Shown here: piece by piece, positions 52,527 to 64,000 of the stretch
Layout of the letters: every line of letters starts with the position of its first letter
How positions within the stretch are numbered: position 1 is the stretch's first letter
From: Diphasiastrum complanatum
Taxonomy: Eukaryota > Streptophyta > Lycopodiopsida > Lycopodiales > Lycopodiaceae
DNA length: 64,000 nucleotides
Reading direction: 5' to 3'
Assembly (NCBI GenBank): GCA_029204225.1
Contig: CM055094.1
Coordinates: 7,020,243-7,084,242, forward strand
Program-made: the position numbers and the translations under genes
The notes under the pieces: generated by a model
What the model was told of the DNA's origin: nothing
The model's input: only the letters and a program-made list of their open reading frames with translations
Databases searched by the model: none

Positions 52527-53082
52527 TGTCATGTGCCATGCCTCTCAATCCAAGCCAAGCAATCTAGAACAAGGAGGCAACCACCACACCTATGTTGAAG
52601 AGAACCAAAGATGAAGAATAAGCACAAGCTACCACAAAGCTCATATCAAAGTGATCATCAAAAGGAGATGGATTCCATAATGGAGAGTGAGGAGTACATG
52701 AATTCATGTGATGTGGCACATGAGACCTAGCAAGATCAAGATCCCAAGGCTCACATTCACAAAGGATGAAGAGGAGATGGAGCTTCTAGTTTGCTCAATT
52801 GCAAATGAGCCAAAAGATCCCAAAAGTGATGTTTCTTGTCTACTTATAGACAAGTTCCCTAACTTAACTAAACATAACTATCTTGGAAGATAGTTAGCCC
52901 TTGTTAAGTCTTATCAAGTGTATCTGGGCCTTTGTTGGCCTATTATCCTTATTAATTACTTTGGAGTGCCTAAAGAGAGAACCACCTTGTTATTAAGGCC
53001 AATAGCTCCTTTTGGGCCTACAAAGCTTACATTGGATATTCTAATGCATCGATAAACTCTGATGTACTAGAAGTACATGATA
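52527..53082 (-). repeat. 5' LTR of the 7.4-kb element
   Basis: 556 bp; starts tgtcatgt, ends acatgata. The tRNA-Met primer site lies four bases inside. Confidence 0.9.
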
Positions 53083-54116
53083 GCAGGTGCTGAAAAGGGC
53101 ATCTTGGAGGAAGTCGGCAAGAAGCAACTGCATGACCAAGATGGTGGCAATGATAACATGAATCCGGCAGCCCTTTAAAAATAACAATCTGAGAGTAGAC
53201 ACGATTACCATAGTAGAACTACACCTGTTCCAGAGGAGGATCAGCTAGCTTCCATGAAATGCAAGTGCACACATGAGGAGAAGGATTATGGATCTTAGGA
53301 GGCTGGATAAGCAGAACCTTGTCGAGGCTAGGGAGAACCACATCTAGAGTTGACAAGTGCTTGGGAGGAAAAAATGGGAGCCCAACCCAAACCGGAACTT
53401 CCATCTGTGAGGAGTCATGAATTGTGAAGGCATCAATGTACTTGGTGACGTAAATCGGATTGCCAGCATAAAGATAAGGACCATTGGCAAGGACAGAATT
53501 AACCTCCTACATAGAAGAAAAATTGAACAAGAAGAAGACTTTGCCCAAAGCTTGAGAGGAAAGGACCTTAGCATTAAGCTGCTCCCAATGGCTCACTCCA
53601 AAGCGTTTGATACTATCCGCAAAAGGGAATTCGCCCATAAAATAAACAACTACAGAGTGGTTAGAAAGAGCATCCAAGTGAGCTGAAAAGAGAGATGGAT
53701 CCAAGTGGAAGATACGCACCTTCAACCCATCATGTGCAAGAGATGGAGCAGTTCGGAGAGCGAATTTGCCAATTGAGCAGCAACTGCAGAAGATGTAACA
53801 CCGTAGGGTGCATAGGAGGGTGTTCTTGTGCCTGCAGCAACAACTGATTGAAGGCGGATGTAGTAGTGAGAACGAGGAACCTGTCGAAGAGGAGGACGAC
53901 GACCACACTTTCTGCATGGCACCATTGGAAGACGTCCAATTTTCCATCGCAACTTGTCTTTCCACTTGACAATTTGTGTAAGAGGAGGGAGCGAAAAGTG
54001 GAGCACCAGCCGGGTTCGAGCTAGCTGTAGAGGCTAAAGGCATTGTTGATACTGAACATCCTTGCTGAGAGAAGAGTTGTCCACAACCTATTGTAGAGGG
54101 AGAGGATCCTGAATAG
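53083..54116 (-). mobile_element. L1-clade LINE, 5' part (ORF1 with DUF4283-like domain and CCHC)
   Basis: ORF1 starts M-P-L-A-S-T-A-S-S-N-P-A-G-A-P at about 54043 and runs through a globular domain (H-L-D-P-S-L-F-S-A-H-L-D-A-L ... S-V-V-V-Y-F-M-G-E-F-P), V-P-V-W-V-G-L-P-F-F-P and a zinc knuckle C-Y-H-C-H-H-L-G-H-A-V-A-S-C near 53130. At 53083 the frame is cut by the LTR element and resumes exactly at 45645 (H-L/L-G-Q-P). Stops near 53505 and 53215. The 5' end abuts the LTR at 54117. Confidence 0.88.
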
Positions 54117-54656
54117 TGTTAGAAATGGTGAACTCCTGCAACTTTGCCGCAACACGAAAGTCAACGAACCTTGACTCGAAGGTCAAATGATTCACAAAGA
54201 TCAAACAATTCGCGAAAGTCAACATGCTTCTAGGATGAACGAGTGACGAGAGATTCGCGAACGATTCGTGAAAATCAAACATGCCTCCAGGACTACAAAA
54301 GCTTATCAGCGCAATTGTATTGTGGTCTGATTGTTGTTTTTACAACCTTTCATTATATAGATTCGCTATTGTTCTACTTCATTGCATTCTTGTTGAATGA
54401 TAACTCTCACTCCCTTTTACACAAACACCATTATCAGAGAATTGTATGGTTGTCTATGATGCCTAAATTGATTTTACATTCTCTTAATATTAGGTTATCA
54501 GTATTAGAGGATTCCATAGATGTCTCAGACACCTAATTGTTTTTGCAATCTTTCTTTCACGGCAGTCTATGACTCCTACACTGATAATCTGATTTTCCAC
54601 ATAAAGAACTACTCGTAACTCCATTCTCCAAGTAATCCACGATCCTGGTTATAACA
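54117..54656 (+). repeat. Probable 5' LTR of a copia element
   Basis: TGTTAGAAATGG...GGTTATAACA, about 540 bp. Twenty bases on, tggtattagtgctga (54676) resembles a decayed initiator tRNA-Met primer site. The first 170 bp recur at 58469-58620. Confidence 0.55.
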
Positions 54657-54739
54657 ATTTGTTTTTCTTCTAGCAGTGGTATTAGTGCTGATATCTATTC
54701 CGCCCATAGAGTGATATCAGTGCTTCCTGGCACCACACG

Positions 54740-56632
54740 GATGTACAGCATATAAGAACATTCCAAAAGAAAAAAGAATCAAGCTCGATGATAAATAAGA
54801 GCAAACGATCATGGTCGGGTACTTGAACGGAACGCAGTGTACAGGCTCTACAACCCAACCATGAAAAAGGTTGTTTCGAGCAGAGATGTGAAGTTTGATG
54901 AGTCCACATTCCTTGGACTAAAAGATGAAAGAGGCCATGAGATCTTCACACTATTGTCGATTCAAGAGGGAGATCGAGGACAGACATCAAATCAGAATGC
55001 TAAGCCATAGACTCCAGAGCAACAAGAAGCGCAAGATCAACCCCACGAATAATAAACATTCGAGCAGCGACGAAATGAACCCAGAAGGTCAACAAGACAA
55101 AGACGACCTTCAGACCGATACACTGGCAATCTTCAGTGGAGCGAAGACACCCAATTCGAGTACTGTAGCTTTACTAAAGAGCCAACAACATATCAAGAAG
55201 CTATCCAGAGTCCAGAAAGAGAATTTTGGAAGCAGACAATGTCAGAGGAGATCGAGTCGATGAGGCGAAACGAGGCATGGACACTAGAGCCACTCCCAGA
55301 AAACAGAAAAATCGTCAACTACAAGTGGGTATACAAGAAGAAAATAAAATCAGATGGCACCATTGGCCGTTACAAGGCAAGACAAAGCTACACACAGAGA
55401 TATGATGTTGATTATTTCGACACATATTCGTCGATGGTCAAGATGACAAGCATATGACTACTTCTTGCATACGCCACACAACACAATCTGAAAATTCACC
55501 AGATTGATGTGAAGACAGCCTTTCTCCAAGGAGATCTAGAGGAGAAAATCTTCATGAAGCAGCCTGAAGGTTTTGAAGACCCCCAACAATCGACAATATG
55601 TCTGTCAGTTGTAGAGATGCATCTATGGTCTAAAATAGGCATCATGAGCTTGGTATAAGAAGCTCGATAGTCTTCTAAAGTCTCTAGACTTCAAGCCCAT
55701 ACAACCGGACTGTAATGCCTACATAAAAAGAGTAGAAAAAGATTTTGTGATACTGACTATCTTTTGGATGATTCCCTTATAATAGGTAACTCCTTGAAAC
55801 TAATTGAGAACATGAAGAGTCAGATTTCTGAAAATTATGAAATCACAGATCTAGGAGAAGCAACTAAATGCCTCGGGCTGGAGATCAGAAGAGATCGAAC
55901 AAAGAGCGAATGCACTTGAGTCAGTCGAAATATGCCAGAAAGGTGCTCAAGCAATATAACATGATGGATTGCAAGGAAAAGGCCACACCAATGATAGCTA
56001 CAGCCAAGCTGACAAAGCAGGATTTTCCAAAAATAAAAGAAGAAGAACAAAAGATGGCAGATATACCCTACCAAAATCTAATCGGTAGTCTGATATATCT
56101 TACAATTTGTACAACACCCGGTTTAGCTTTCTCTGTATATGCTTTAAGCCAATCCTCTTCCAATCTTGGCATGGCACATTGGCAAATGGCAAAACGAATC
56201 CTACAGCGTCTAAAGGGTACCCAAAATATGGGATTAGCCTATAGAGCTAAAACTGAAAGAAAAGGATTCGAGCTGCACCACTGCAGTGATGCAAGCTGGG
56301 TGAGCTGCAAAGATGACATCAAGTCCATAACTGGAGGATGTACCATAGCGTGCAGAGCTGCAATCAGCTGGATATGCAAAAAGCTAATCTTGGTAGCTCA
56401 ATCATCTTGCGAAGCTGAATACATTGTAGCTTCAAAGGTGGCGAACGAGGTGGTGTGGTTACAAATGATGCTGGAGGCAATCGGGATACCACAAGGAGGA
56501 CCAAGCACAATGATGATGGACTCTCAGAGTGTCATTTATCTGTTCCAAGATCATGTCTTCCATTCAAAGACAAAACACATACCTCTGAAGTACCATTACA
56601 TTCGAGATTTAATCTCAAAAGGAGAGCTCTAG
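54740..56632 (+). pseudogene. Ty1-copia pol remnant D (integrase end to RNase H), internally deleted
   Basis: Joined directly to the leader, with gag, protease and most of integrase missing. Then V-G-Y-L-N-G, S-R-D-V-K-F-D-E-S, W-K-Q-T-M-S-E-E-I-E-S-M near 55235, N-Y-K-W-V-Y-K-K-K, D-V-K-T-A-F-L-Q-G-D-L-E-E-K-I-F-M-K-Q-P-E-G-F (about 55510-55575), L-L-D-D-S-L-I-I-G (the Y-V-D-D box degraded), and an open RNase H frame 55868-56632 with Q-N-L-I-G-S-L-I-Y-L, Q-S-S-C-E-A-E-Y-I-V-A and F-H-S-K-T-K-H-I-P. Several stops. Confidence 0.88.
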
Positions 56633-56689
56633 GTTCAATACATAAAATCTGACTGAGATATATAGCTAGTGGTATACTATTAATTTAAG

Positions 56690-56870
56690 CCATTGAATTT
56701 CCAGTACTCTTTGAACTCAATAGAAATAAATTCACCTCCATTGTTAGATTGTAATGCCTTGATTTTTCTTGAAGTTTGAGTTTCACCAACTTCTTTGAAG
56801 TGTTTGAAAAACTTGAATGCTTTGGAATTGTACTTCAAAAAATCATGGTCATCCTTCTAGAAAAATCATC
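56690..56870 (-). pseudogene. Copia integrase core scrap
   Basis: Minus strand reads K-F-F-K-H-F-K-E-V-G-E-T-Q, then K-A-L-Q-S-N-N-G-G-E-F-I-S-I-E-F-K-E-Y: the integrase core region with S-D-N-G-G-E-F changed to S-N-N-G-G-E-F. Isolated; no other part of this element nearby. Confidence 0.7.
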
Positions 56871-58468
56871 AAATAATGTTTTAGGGGAAATTTCTGGCGG
56901 AGGACTGGTCCAGCCAGAAAGTCCAACAGGGAAAGGACCCACACTGTCCTTACGTGAGTAATCAAGGTCTCAATCTTGGGGGCTCCACTAATTATCATGT
57001 ACTCCCGGGTCAATGAGAGATTTCTAGGCTCTCAGATGTATGACCAACGGGAGAGTATGCTTATATAGATCCAAGAGTTGCTAGTGAATTACAAATACGT
57101 AGTGTATATCAGCCTGTGCTACCCAACGATGATGATCACAGAGGTGTACAATGGCTAGAATCTAAAAACCATTTGCACTTACTTCTATGGCGATGTCTCC
57201 AAGATGAACTTCTCGAGCTGTGGTGTCCAATTCCATTATTTCTGTGTTGACATGCCCTTAAACACGTATAACCAACAAGAATCAATGCGGGTCTCCAAAG
57301 TGTGCTCTATCCATGACATGACTCTAGGTATGCATCTACAATTGTTGTATACGTTTGTTGGAGTTTGTCTCACAATATGGTGCTATACAGTGGTAATATC
57401 CTAGGAGATGCTTGTGCCACAGATTCCTATTTAGCCTGAATGAAGGTTATAAGACACTCTAGAAGATGTGGGTCTTCACCGTCTAGATTGAACTTTATAT
57501 CATAACTTAATAACATTTTCAAGAGCAGAGCTTTAGTTTATGAGCTCCTTTTAGGAAGATTCTAGGAACACATAGAAGCTGGAGGACCCTAACAACTCAA
57601 TCATTCTTTCAATATCCCAGGCTAACACAATAGTGCACAGTTGTAAGGCTCAAACTCAACACATGGGAGTTCAACAGAGAGAGACAATGCCATTGCAGCA
57701 TCAGCATACACAAGAAATGTCAAAACAATCTGGGTCTAGTGTTCATGAATTCACAAAAGAGAGTTAAGCAGCATCACTTCCTAACCATAACAGAAACAAG
57801 TAGTAGTCTTGCAGAGACTCAAATTCCAAATTAAGATGCAGCATTCTACCAAGGGATGACAGTCTTAAAATCACGGGGAGTTCAACCCCACAGCTAAATC
57901 ACCAGAGAACAACAAAATAGCAGTAGATTATGGCCATATTATTCGCTCTCTGAACACACTCAGCAATGTGAAGATCACACCAAGAACCTGTAGTATCCAG
58001 TGAAAAGGAAAGAAGCTTGAACTTTTTTGCACACTGAAGCATCTGAACCTCATAACAGAAAAAAAAATCACATAACAAAAAATCCCAATCTTCAGTAGAA
58101 CGTCTGCTCATCTTCAAGCCTAGAGCCCACCTATTTTCTTCACTTTGCCATTCTACTCTTCTTCTCTCTTTTCTCATCCTTCAGCAGTCTCTTCTAAGGC
58201 ATTGAATGTTGATTTAACCTTTCAACATGAGCCTATGTAAAATAACCCCTCATGCCTAATTGTATTTGGGCTTTTGGAATCTTTGTGTATCAAATCCCCC
58301 AACATAAATGCTCTTCTTCTTCCTTTTGTATTTATTGCTTGGCTCCTTTTGCACGAGAGTTAGCCTCTTAAATGGTGCTAGTTGTTTTCCAACTCTTTCT
58401 TCCTCTTGATTGTTGCTCAACTTATGGAGTTAGGCCCCCTTTGGCATTAATTGTTGATTTGGCCTTTT
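56871..58468. other. No gene recognised
   Basis: AT-rich non-coding sequence. A minus frame at 58177-57899 (92 codons) has no recognisable domain. Confidence 0.5.
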
Positions 58469-58620
58469 TGTCAGAAATGGTGAACTCCTGCAACTTTGTC
58501 GCAGCACGAACAAGACACGAAGGTCAAACGAGAACAATTCGCGATAGTCAACGTGTCTTTGACTTGAAGCATGAACAATTCGCGAATCGTAAACACACCT
58601 CCAGGACCGCAAAACTAAAA
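58469..58620 (+). repeat. LTR fragment related to 54117-54290
   Basis: TGTCAGAAATGGTGAACTCC... through aattcgcgaatcgtaaacac and acctccaggac matches the first part of the LTR at 54117. Beyond about 58620 the similarity ends, so this is a partial or recombined copy. Confidence 0.65.
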
Positions 58621-61483
<2,863 letters not shown>

Positions 61484-61867
61484 ATGACATGGACACTCCC
61501 GAGTGTGAGAAGCAACCCTTCATACATCACTCCGGAGGGTGAGAGCCAGTTTGTAAGAAGGAGGAGGTTGAATAGGAAGCGACAAGTAGTGCGTAGGGCC
61601 ATGTCGCTTGCACCTATAGTTCGTGTTGAGCGAAAGAGAAGAGTGAAGAGGAGGTTTTTCCCTCACGAGTTGAAGCAGGTTCAGCAGGATGTTCATAGGG
61701 ATGTAGTTGGTTCAGCCACCGTTTCGAGTCTTGACGATGACACTCCTCTTAGAGTAGATGTTGGTTTGTCTGTGAGAGAGTTAGAGTTTGGAGAGGATGT
61801 TACAACAAGCAGTTTGGGAGTAGGGTCGATCACACAGGTCTGCTTGTCTATGAGAGGAGTAGAGTGA
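61484..61867 (+). CDS. Unidentified Arg-rich open frame, 127 codons
   Basis: Encodes a basic N-terminal half (F-V-R-R-R-R-L-N-R-K-R-Q-V-V-R-R-A and V-E-R-K-R-R-V-K-R-R-F-F) and an acidic or hydroxylated C-terminal half. The local sequence is G-rich on this strand, unlike the AT-rich flanks. No domain recognised; it may be a transposon-derived scrap. Confidence 0.3.
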   Translation: MTWTLPSVRSNPSYITPEGESQFVRRRRLNRKRQVVRRAMSLAPIVRVERKRRVKRRFFPHELKQVQQDVHRDVVGSATVSSLDDDTPLRVDVGLSVRELEFGEDVTTSSLGVGSITQVCLSMRGVE

Positions 61868-62215
61868 AGAGAGGTAGTTTTGTTAATGTCTTTAGGTGTA
61901 GATTCCACTTTTGTAGAGGTGGTTACGCTTAAGGAGGTACGTAACCACCTGTCGTATAGGAGACTTGAGATCGAGTCTAGATCAGCTAGGACTAAAAGGT
62001 TGAGGCGTAGATACTAGACGAAGAGGAGATTTTCAGGTAGGGGTGGTCCAGCACACTGTGTTACGTCTCAGGAGGTGTGTAATCACCCCATATAGCACAA
62101 ATTTGGTCACCGAGATAATTCATTACACTAAGAGCTTCTATTTTGAGACACTGACATATTTTACTTCAAGAAGCTCTACAATGCAATCACATAGATATAG
62201 TACTCAATAGACATC

Positions 62216-62560
62216 TAGTTGGCATCTCGACCGAGTTCTCTGGTTGGCATCTCCACCAAGTCCTCTGGTTGGCATCTCGACTGATGCATCTGGTCATGAT
62301 CTTGACTGACGCACCTGCTCAGCATCTCGACCAACGCACATGCTCAACATCTCGACCGACGCACCTGGTTGGCATCTCGATTGTTGATGGATCTGGTCAC
62401 GATATCGACCGATGCATCTGGTCACATTCTCGACCGACGCACCTGTTTAGCATCTCGACCGATGCACCTACTCAGCATCTCGACTAATGCACATGCTTAG
62501 CATCTCAACCGACACATTTGGTCACCATCTTGAACGGATCTCAAAACTTCAAATCTCGAT
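62216..62560 (+). repeat. Minisatellite, CATCTCGACCGA-type, units about 24-28 bp
   Basis: At least a dozen imperfect units such as catctcgaccgacgcacctg with variable spacers (ggttgg, gctcag, ggtcac). Unit length varies and all units differ. Related clauses recur at 63240-63510. Confidence 0.85.
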
Positions 62561-63239
62561 TGGACCGAGCCAATGCAGTTCATCAAGATTTTTTGAGAAC
62601 TCAACCAAGTCTTCCCATCATAATCTCGACCGTGACTCGTGCACTTAAAAAATATCGAGATGACAAACTCCATAAATACTATTAAAACGAAAACATTCTT
62701 ACCTCAACGATGTGCGAATATTGGATCCTTCCTACGACTACTTTTTGGCGATCTCCTTGTAAGCATACTCGATCTTGGCACTATTACACTCCATCAATCA
62801 GCCATTATTCACACACTCCATCCATCGACCATCACACATTATCATCTTGAAACCAGTCCGAGCACAATCACCAAAGATCTCACAAAACCTAATCTCGCCA
62901 GAAGTTACACTTTCTCATTTGAATCTTTTGCACATCGAAGCGCTGAGGGGTAGTGCAGCTGGAGTTCGCATCACGCTCTCGTTTCACTATTGTGAAACAT
63001 CATCTTCAAAACCATCACCATCACAAACTCCTTGTTTTCCAACTTCATCACCATCTCACCCACTCTACTTTCACCATAATCTATCATTTCCATCTCTGCA
63101 AAACTTCCATTTTCCGCCGACAACCTACAAACACCGTTTTGTCTTTGAGCCATCCTACTTCACCCACTCCCTTATCACATTCCAACCCAACTCCATCCAC
63201 TTCCTTTCTCACAATCATGCCATTCTACACCTCCACTTT
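62561..63239. other. C-rich spacer between the two CTCGACCGA clusters
   Basis: Long + frames here (62775-63329, 62953-63597) are His/Ser/Pro/Thr-rich and follow base composition (many catc/cacc triplets). I do not regard them as proteins. The block may be the LTR or leader of the element whose gag-like start lies at 63571. Confidence 0.35.
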
Positions 63240-63510
63240 GCACCGAACCCTCAGTTCCATCTTGACCGACATCGTCCACTCCAATCTCGACCGAGTCCTC
63301 CCCATTACACTCTCGACCAACACTCTTAGTTCCATCTCGACCGACGTCGATGACCACTTCAATCTCGACCGAGTCCTCTCCATTACACTCTCGACCAACA
63401 CCCTCAGTTCCATCTCGACCAACGTCGACTACTTCAGTCTCGACCGAATCTCCTCTGTTACCACCTCACCCGAGTCCATCCATCACAGTCTCGACCGAGC
63501 CGAACATCTG
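63240..63510 (+). repeat. CTCGACCGA-rich direct repeats, second cluster
   Basis: tccatctcgacc, aatctcgaccgagtcctc and acactctcgaccaaca alternate with a higher-order period of roughly 87 bp (cattacactctcgaccaac at about 63302 and 63389). The same core word as 62216-62560, with about 0.7 kb of non-repetitive C-rich sequence between. Confidence 0.8.
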
Positions 63511-63570
63511 TTAATTTTGTCTCAGATCTCAATCGAGCCATTTTTTTTAGAGTCTAATTTTTCTAGTTTC

Positions 63571-64000
63571 CAATATGTCTTCCAACCAGTCCTCTAGTTC
63601 AAATGACCCGGATACAAATAAGATTGATATCCAAATCAGGCAACTGGATGTTCAAGAAATGACAACCTGGTACCAACAAGCATAGCAGTTTATCACAAAA
63701 ATTGAATTTCAGACTATAACACAATTGTCAGATCCTGCCAGTTCATAGTTTTCCCCAACAGAAACTATGTCTATAACATATCTCTTTCTGCAGTAGATTT
63801 CAACACCTTCAGGTCCTCTGACCAAATGCTATTACCAGGACACTACAAAAAATAGAGCAGACAACTTACTTCAAGTATATTGATCCAATTATTGAGATGT
63901 GAAAAAACAAGGAAAGGTATAGATATGAAGCTATCAATGATCAACCCTTGGCTGTTGCGTGTGCATACCTGACAAAGTACACACAACGTTCCAGGACCAA
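63571..64000 (+). pseudogene. Degenerate gag-like start at the window edge
   Basis: An ATG at about 63571 opens S-S-N-Q-S-S-S-S-N-D-P-D-T-N-K-I-D-I-Q-I-R-Q-L-D-V-Q-E-M and is stopped at about 63685. Near the edge the frame K-N-K-E-R-Y-R-Y-E-A-I-N-D-Q-P-L-A-V-A-C-A-Y-L-T-K-Y reappears. It reads like the N-terminus of an LTR-element gag preceded by a repeat-rich leader, but no diagnostic domain is in view. Confidence 0.4.

Larger units (their letters stand above)
45651..53082 (-). mobile_element. Complete 7.4-kb LTR retrotransposon, chimeric, inserted in the L1
   Basis: LTRs of about 556 bp (45651-46206 and 52527-53082), ends TGTCATGT...ACATGACA with decay at the outer tips. Flanks are gcagg at 45646-45650 and gcagg at 53083-53087, a perfect 5-bp target duplication; removing the element restores the L1 ORF1 frame. 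The primer site complement gccctgatacca (52511-52522) fits initiator tRNA-Met. Minus-strand order: leader, three unidentified open frames, then a copia gag-pol lacking its 5' end with its own apparent LTR, then the outer 3' LTR. The inside is therefore a composite. Confidence 0.88.

Noticed and set aside
62216-62560. Possible CRISPR-like array of about 25-bp repeats
   Set aside because: Units are degenerate and nearly contiguous, with no regular unique spacers, and this is plant nuclear DNA.
62775-63597. 184- and 214-codon His/Ser/Thr-rich frames
   Set aside because: They follow a C-rich, catc/cacc-rich composition and the CTCGACCGA repeats; two frames are open together, which is not typical of real coding.

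Overview
This is nuclear DNA of a vascular plant. The evidence is a split 2-oxoglutarate dioxygenase gene with GT/AG introns, Ty1-copia and Ty3-gypsy LTR retrotransposons primed by initiator tRNA-Met, a plant-type L1 LINE, a second non-L1-like LINE family, a decayed Helitron and long GA/CT/TA microsatellites. One host intron is about 16.9 kb and another about 8.6 kb, both packed with old nested transposons. That fits a large, repeat-rich genome such as a gymnosperm or fern, but I cannot fix the species from sequence alone.

The main host feature is a minus-strand gene from about 36.58 kb down to 4.53 kb. Eight exons can be joined in frame with consistent intron phases: 36420-36367 (or from 36582), 27747-27621, 26993-26918, 26777-26705, 23981-23886, 23636-23586, 6712-5927 and 4924-4532. 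They encode a 551-residue (or 605-residue) Fe(II)/2-oxoglutarate dioxygenase of the prolyl 4-hydroxylase alpha-subunit-like type, with the H-x-D, FxGG, distal His and Arg motifs spread over exons 4-7. No stop or frameshift is seen, so the gene looks intact despite about 30 kb of intron.

Layout. 0-4.1 kb: LTR-element debris, a tandem repeat with an embedded palindrome, and an inverted-repeat element. 4.5-36.6 kb: the host gene. Intron 7 holds a GC-rich inverted-repeat element. Intron 6 holds a broken Helitron, two internally deleted Ty3-gypsy elements with matched LTRs, and a 5'-truncated gypsy with a long coiled-coil region downstream of its integrase. Intron 4 holds a copia scrap and two exon-like pieces from an unrelated C-terminus. 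Intron 1 holds a cluster of LINE fragments in both orientations. 36.7-43 kb: copia fragments in both orientations, including a 451-bp tandem duplication. 43.4-54.1 kb: one L1 LINE split by a 7.4-kb LTR element with a perfect 5-bp target duplication; that element is itself a chimera carrying a 5'-truncated copia and an unexplained ORF-bearing block. 54.1-56.9 kb: an internally deleted copia plus an integrase scrap. 57-64 kb: mostly non-coding, with a 154-bp GA tract, a CATCTCGACCGA-type minisatellite and the start of a degenerate gag-like region at the right edge.

Apart from the dioxygenase gene, nearly every recognisable coding region is a degenerate transposable element. I see no tRNA, rRNA or CRISPR array.
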